Positions 6,496 to 7,827 of a DNA stretch of 7,827 bases are shown piece by piece. How positions within the stretch are numbered: the stretch's first letter is position 1; each line of letters begins with the position of its first letter. The notes under the pieces are model-generated. The model worked only from the letters and a program-made list of their open reading frames with translations. It did not search any database and was not told where the DNA came from. The translations under genes were made by a program, and so were the position numbers. This stretch comes from Proteobacteria bacterium UBA6729 (GTDB lineage Bacteria > Pseudomonadota > Gammaproteobacteria > Porifericomitales > Porifericomitaceae), in the NCBI GenBank assembly GCA_002454015.1, contig DKIB01000099.1:5150-12976 (forward strand), given 5' to 3'.

Positions 6496-6728
6496 TGCGC
6501 ACTATTGCCATATCGGCGTGCCTGCGCCGTTGCCATGTGTTGCTCAGGCCCTTGCTGAGTCTGGCTGCGGAGAACCTGCACGAGCAACAACGCAGCTGCC
6601 CGCACTGGACGGCATTGCTGCAACATGCCTACGTGAGTTTTCATCCGCGCCGCCGCGCCGACAAGGCAAATATACACCATTGGGATCGCCACCAGGATAG
6701 ACCCGGCAGTACTGCGACGCAGGAGTGA
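6495..6728 (+). CDS. Doubtful small ORF of 77 codons between prmC and moeB
   Basis: I do not recognise this product. The ATG shares its A with the prmC stop (TGATG), and the TGA lies one nt before the moeB ATG, so the frame exactly fills the gap between two co-directional genes. The predicted peptide is basic and rich in Arg, His, Gln and Cys. It has a mildly hydrophobic N-terminal third (RRCHVLLRPLLSLAAENL), no clear membrane segment, and no motif I can name. My hand count of G+C by codon position is roughly 64/49/69%, against about 72% at position three in the start of moeB. This is compatible with a coding or decaying coding sequence but not decisive. There is no Shine-Dalgarno sequence, so expression would depend on re-initiation after prmC. 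Alternatives are a degenerate gene remnant, or a minus-strand gene across the same interval (6474-6731). Confidence 0.35.
   Translation: MRTIAISACLRRCHVLLRPLLSLAAENLHEQQRSCPHWTALLQHAYVSFHPRRRADKANIHHWDRHQDRPGSTATQE
6721..6725 (+). promoter_or_regulatory. Shine-Dalgarno site of moeB
   Basis: AGGAG lies four nt before the moeB ATG at 6730 and overlaps the end of the preceding small ORF. It is the best ribosome site in the plus-strand unit and allows moeB to be translated independently of its upstream neighbours. Confidence 0.7.
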
Positions 6729-6729
6729 C

Positions 6730-7473
6730 ATGGAGTTCAGCGAGGCACAATTGCTGCGTTACAGTCGGCACATCATGTTGCCCGAGATCGATGTGGTTGG
6801 GCAGGAGCGTCTCGCTGCGGCCTGTGTACTGGTGGTGGGTCTGGGGGGCCTGGGTTCGCCCGTCGCCACCTATCTGGCTGCGGCGGGTGTGGGGCGGCTG
6901 ATCCTGGCGGATGCAGACCGCGTTGAACTTTCCAATCTGCAGCGGCAGGTACTGCATAGCACTGTCGGGCTGTACAAGACCGACTCGGCGTGCGACCGCC
7001 TGCTGGCACTGAATCCGGACATTCGCATTGATGCGATCACGGCGCGTCTGCAGGGAGATCAGCTCGCAGCACAAGTGCGTCAGGCCGATGTGGTTGTGGA
7101 TGCTACCGACAACTTTCAGAGCCGCTTTGCAATCAATCACTATTGCCGACAGCTTGGCAAGCCGATGGTGTATGGCGCAGCAATACGCTTCGCGGGACAG
7201 CTCAGTGTATTTGATTCGCGTAAGCCTGATTCCCCCTGTTACCGTTGCCTGTACAGTGATGTACATCAGGACCAGCGTGATACCTGTGAGGCGACCGGCG
7301 TGTTGGCACCACTGCTCGGTGTGATTGGCTCACTGCAGGCGGTGGAGTGCATGAAACTGCTCATCCGGAATGGCCATGCCCTGATCGGCAGATTGTTGTT
7401 GTATGATGCCCTGCACACAGAGCTGCACTGCATAACCCTGCCACGTGACCCGAAGTGCCCGGAATGCAGTTGA
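6730..7473 (+). CDS. moeB: Molybdopterin-synthase adenylyltransferase MoeB (ThiF/HesA/MoeB family)
   Basis: Members of this E1-like family adenylate the C-terminal glycine of a ubiquitin-like sulfur carrier (MoaD for MoeB, ThiS for ThiF) so that it can accept sulfur. The 247 residues (E. coli MoeB 249) start with the family signature LLRYSRHIMLPEI. The ATP-binding VLVVGLGGLGSP spans 33-44, SNLQRQ (68-73) follows, and the conserved Asp127 is in DATDN. Two zinc-binding CxxC pairs are present (C170/C173 and C243/C246). TCEATGVLAPLLGVIGSLQA includes Cys186, at the position of the conserved active-site-loop cysteine. There is no C-terminal rhodanese domain. The MoeB assignment over ThiF rests on length and on the hemA-prfA-prmC context; sequence alone does not separate them. 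Compared with E. coli, about two residues are missing between LHS and TVG before Lys83. The gene ends directly against the convergent lptG stop. Confidence 0.9.
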   Translation: MEFSEAQLLRYSRHIMLPEIDVVGQERLAAACVLVVGLGGLGSPVATYLAAAGVGRLILADADRVELSNLQRQVLHSTVGLYKTDSACDRLLALNPDIRIDAITARLQGDQLAAQVRQADVVVDATDNFQSRFAINHYCRQLGKPMVYGAAIRFAGQLSVFDSRKPDSPCYRCLYSDVHQDQRDTCEATGVLAPLLGVIGSLQAVECMKLLIRNGHALIGRLLLYDALHTELHCITLPRDPKCPECS

Positions 7474-7827
7474 CTACAGTCGGACCACGCCGCCAGGCCG
7501 TCTGAGTCTGTACGACAGCAGCAGCGTTGCGGTCAGTAACAAGGCAGGGGCCGTAGCGGCACACAGTAGTGGTTCCAGCGTGTGTACAATGCCCAGATAA
7601 TACATCGTGTGGTCCACCGCATAATAGCTGATGCCGATCAAGGCGCCCAGTCCTGCCTTGGTGGCATAGGGGAGGCTGTACCCCAGCACCAGCGCCAGTG
7701 CCAGCAGTCCACACAGTGGCAGCGCGACGACATGCAACAGCCTGGACCAGAAGATCCGTCGGTAGCGGGTATGGTCTACCCCGCCTGCATCCAGTTGACG
7801 GAGCTGCTCGTACAGCAGGTGTATGGA
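7474..7827 (-). CDS. lptG: LptG-like lipopolysaccharide ABC transporter permease, C-terminal part
   Basis: The last 117 codons of this gene are visible, and the 5' part lies beyond the right edge. The frame is open to the end of the window; a TTG at 7737 is internal, not a start. LptG pairs with LptF and the ATPase LptB in the inner membrane to extract lipopolysaccharide for export. The visible part starts with a charged stretch, LLYEQLRQLDAGGVDHTRYR, followed by RIFWSRLL. This resembles the LptG segment that re-enters the membrane after the periplasmic domain. Three hydrophobic helices follow, at about LHVVALPLCGLLALALVLGY, ALIGISYYAVDHTMYYLGI and LLCAATAPALLLTATLLL. The protein ends with a basic tail and TAG. 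LptG is preferred over LptF because of the helix pattern and the RYR-x-x-FW region, but LptF is not excluded. lptF would be expected further right, upstream on the same strand. Confidence 0.8.
   Translation of the reverse strand, partial: SIHLLYEQLRQLDAGGVDHTRYRRIFWSRLLHVVALPLCGLLALALVLGYSLPYATKAGLGALIGISYYAVDHTMYYLGIVHTLEPLLCAATAPALLLTATLLLSYRLRRPGGVVRL

Noticed and set aside
6227..6700. A 157-codon plus-strand ORF running from within prmC past its stop
   Set aside because: It is out of frame with prmC. In the gap its codon-position G+C (about 69/64/49%) is not coding-like, with the lowest value at the third position.
6544..7266. A 240-codon minus-strand ORF across moeB and the small-ORF gap
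   Set aside because: It is antisense to a clearly conserved moeB, has no recognisable domain, and its open length follows from high G+C and codon bias.

Overview
The window looks like ordinary chromosomal housekeeping DNA from a gammaproteobacterium, roughly 60% G+C. The best evidence is gene order: ispE, lolB and a TPR lipoprotein gene on the minus strand, back to back with hemA-prfA-prmC-moeB on the plus strand. This is the layout I know from Pseudomonas and relatives. I cannot name the genus. No mobile element, CRISPR array, rRNA or tRNA gene was seen, and coding sequence fills almost the whole window.

Layout. 12-3213 (minus) is a three-gene unit transcribed TPR lipoprotein > lolB > ispE, with each start codon overlapping the previous stop. 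3214-3342 is the divergent intergenic region. 3343-7473 (plus) is hemA > prfA > prmC > a doubtful 77-codon ORF > moeB. 7474-7827 (minus) is the 3' end of an lptG-like gene that enters from the right edge. Its stop codon directly abuts the stop codon of moeB.

How the genes work together. The minus unit joins outer-membrane lipoprotein insertion (LolB) to an uncharacterised TPR lipoprotein and to isoprenoid precursor synthesis by the MEP pathway (IspE). The plus unit starts tetrapyrrole synthesis (HemA), makes release factor 1 (PrfA) and the methyltransferase that modifies its GGQ motif (PrmC), and ends with a ubiquitin-like-protein activating enzyme of molybdopterin or thiamine synthesis (MoeB). 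The final gene belongs to the lipopolysaccharide export machinery.

I found no undescribed multi-gene system. The points worth a second look are the 234-bp ORF wedged exactly between prmC and moeB, several changes at normally conserved positions in IspE, GluTR, RF1 and MoeB, and the zero-spacing convergent junction moeB/lptG where many relatives have murI after moeB. All family comparisons are from memory, with no alignment or database search.
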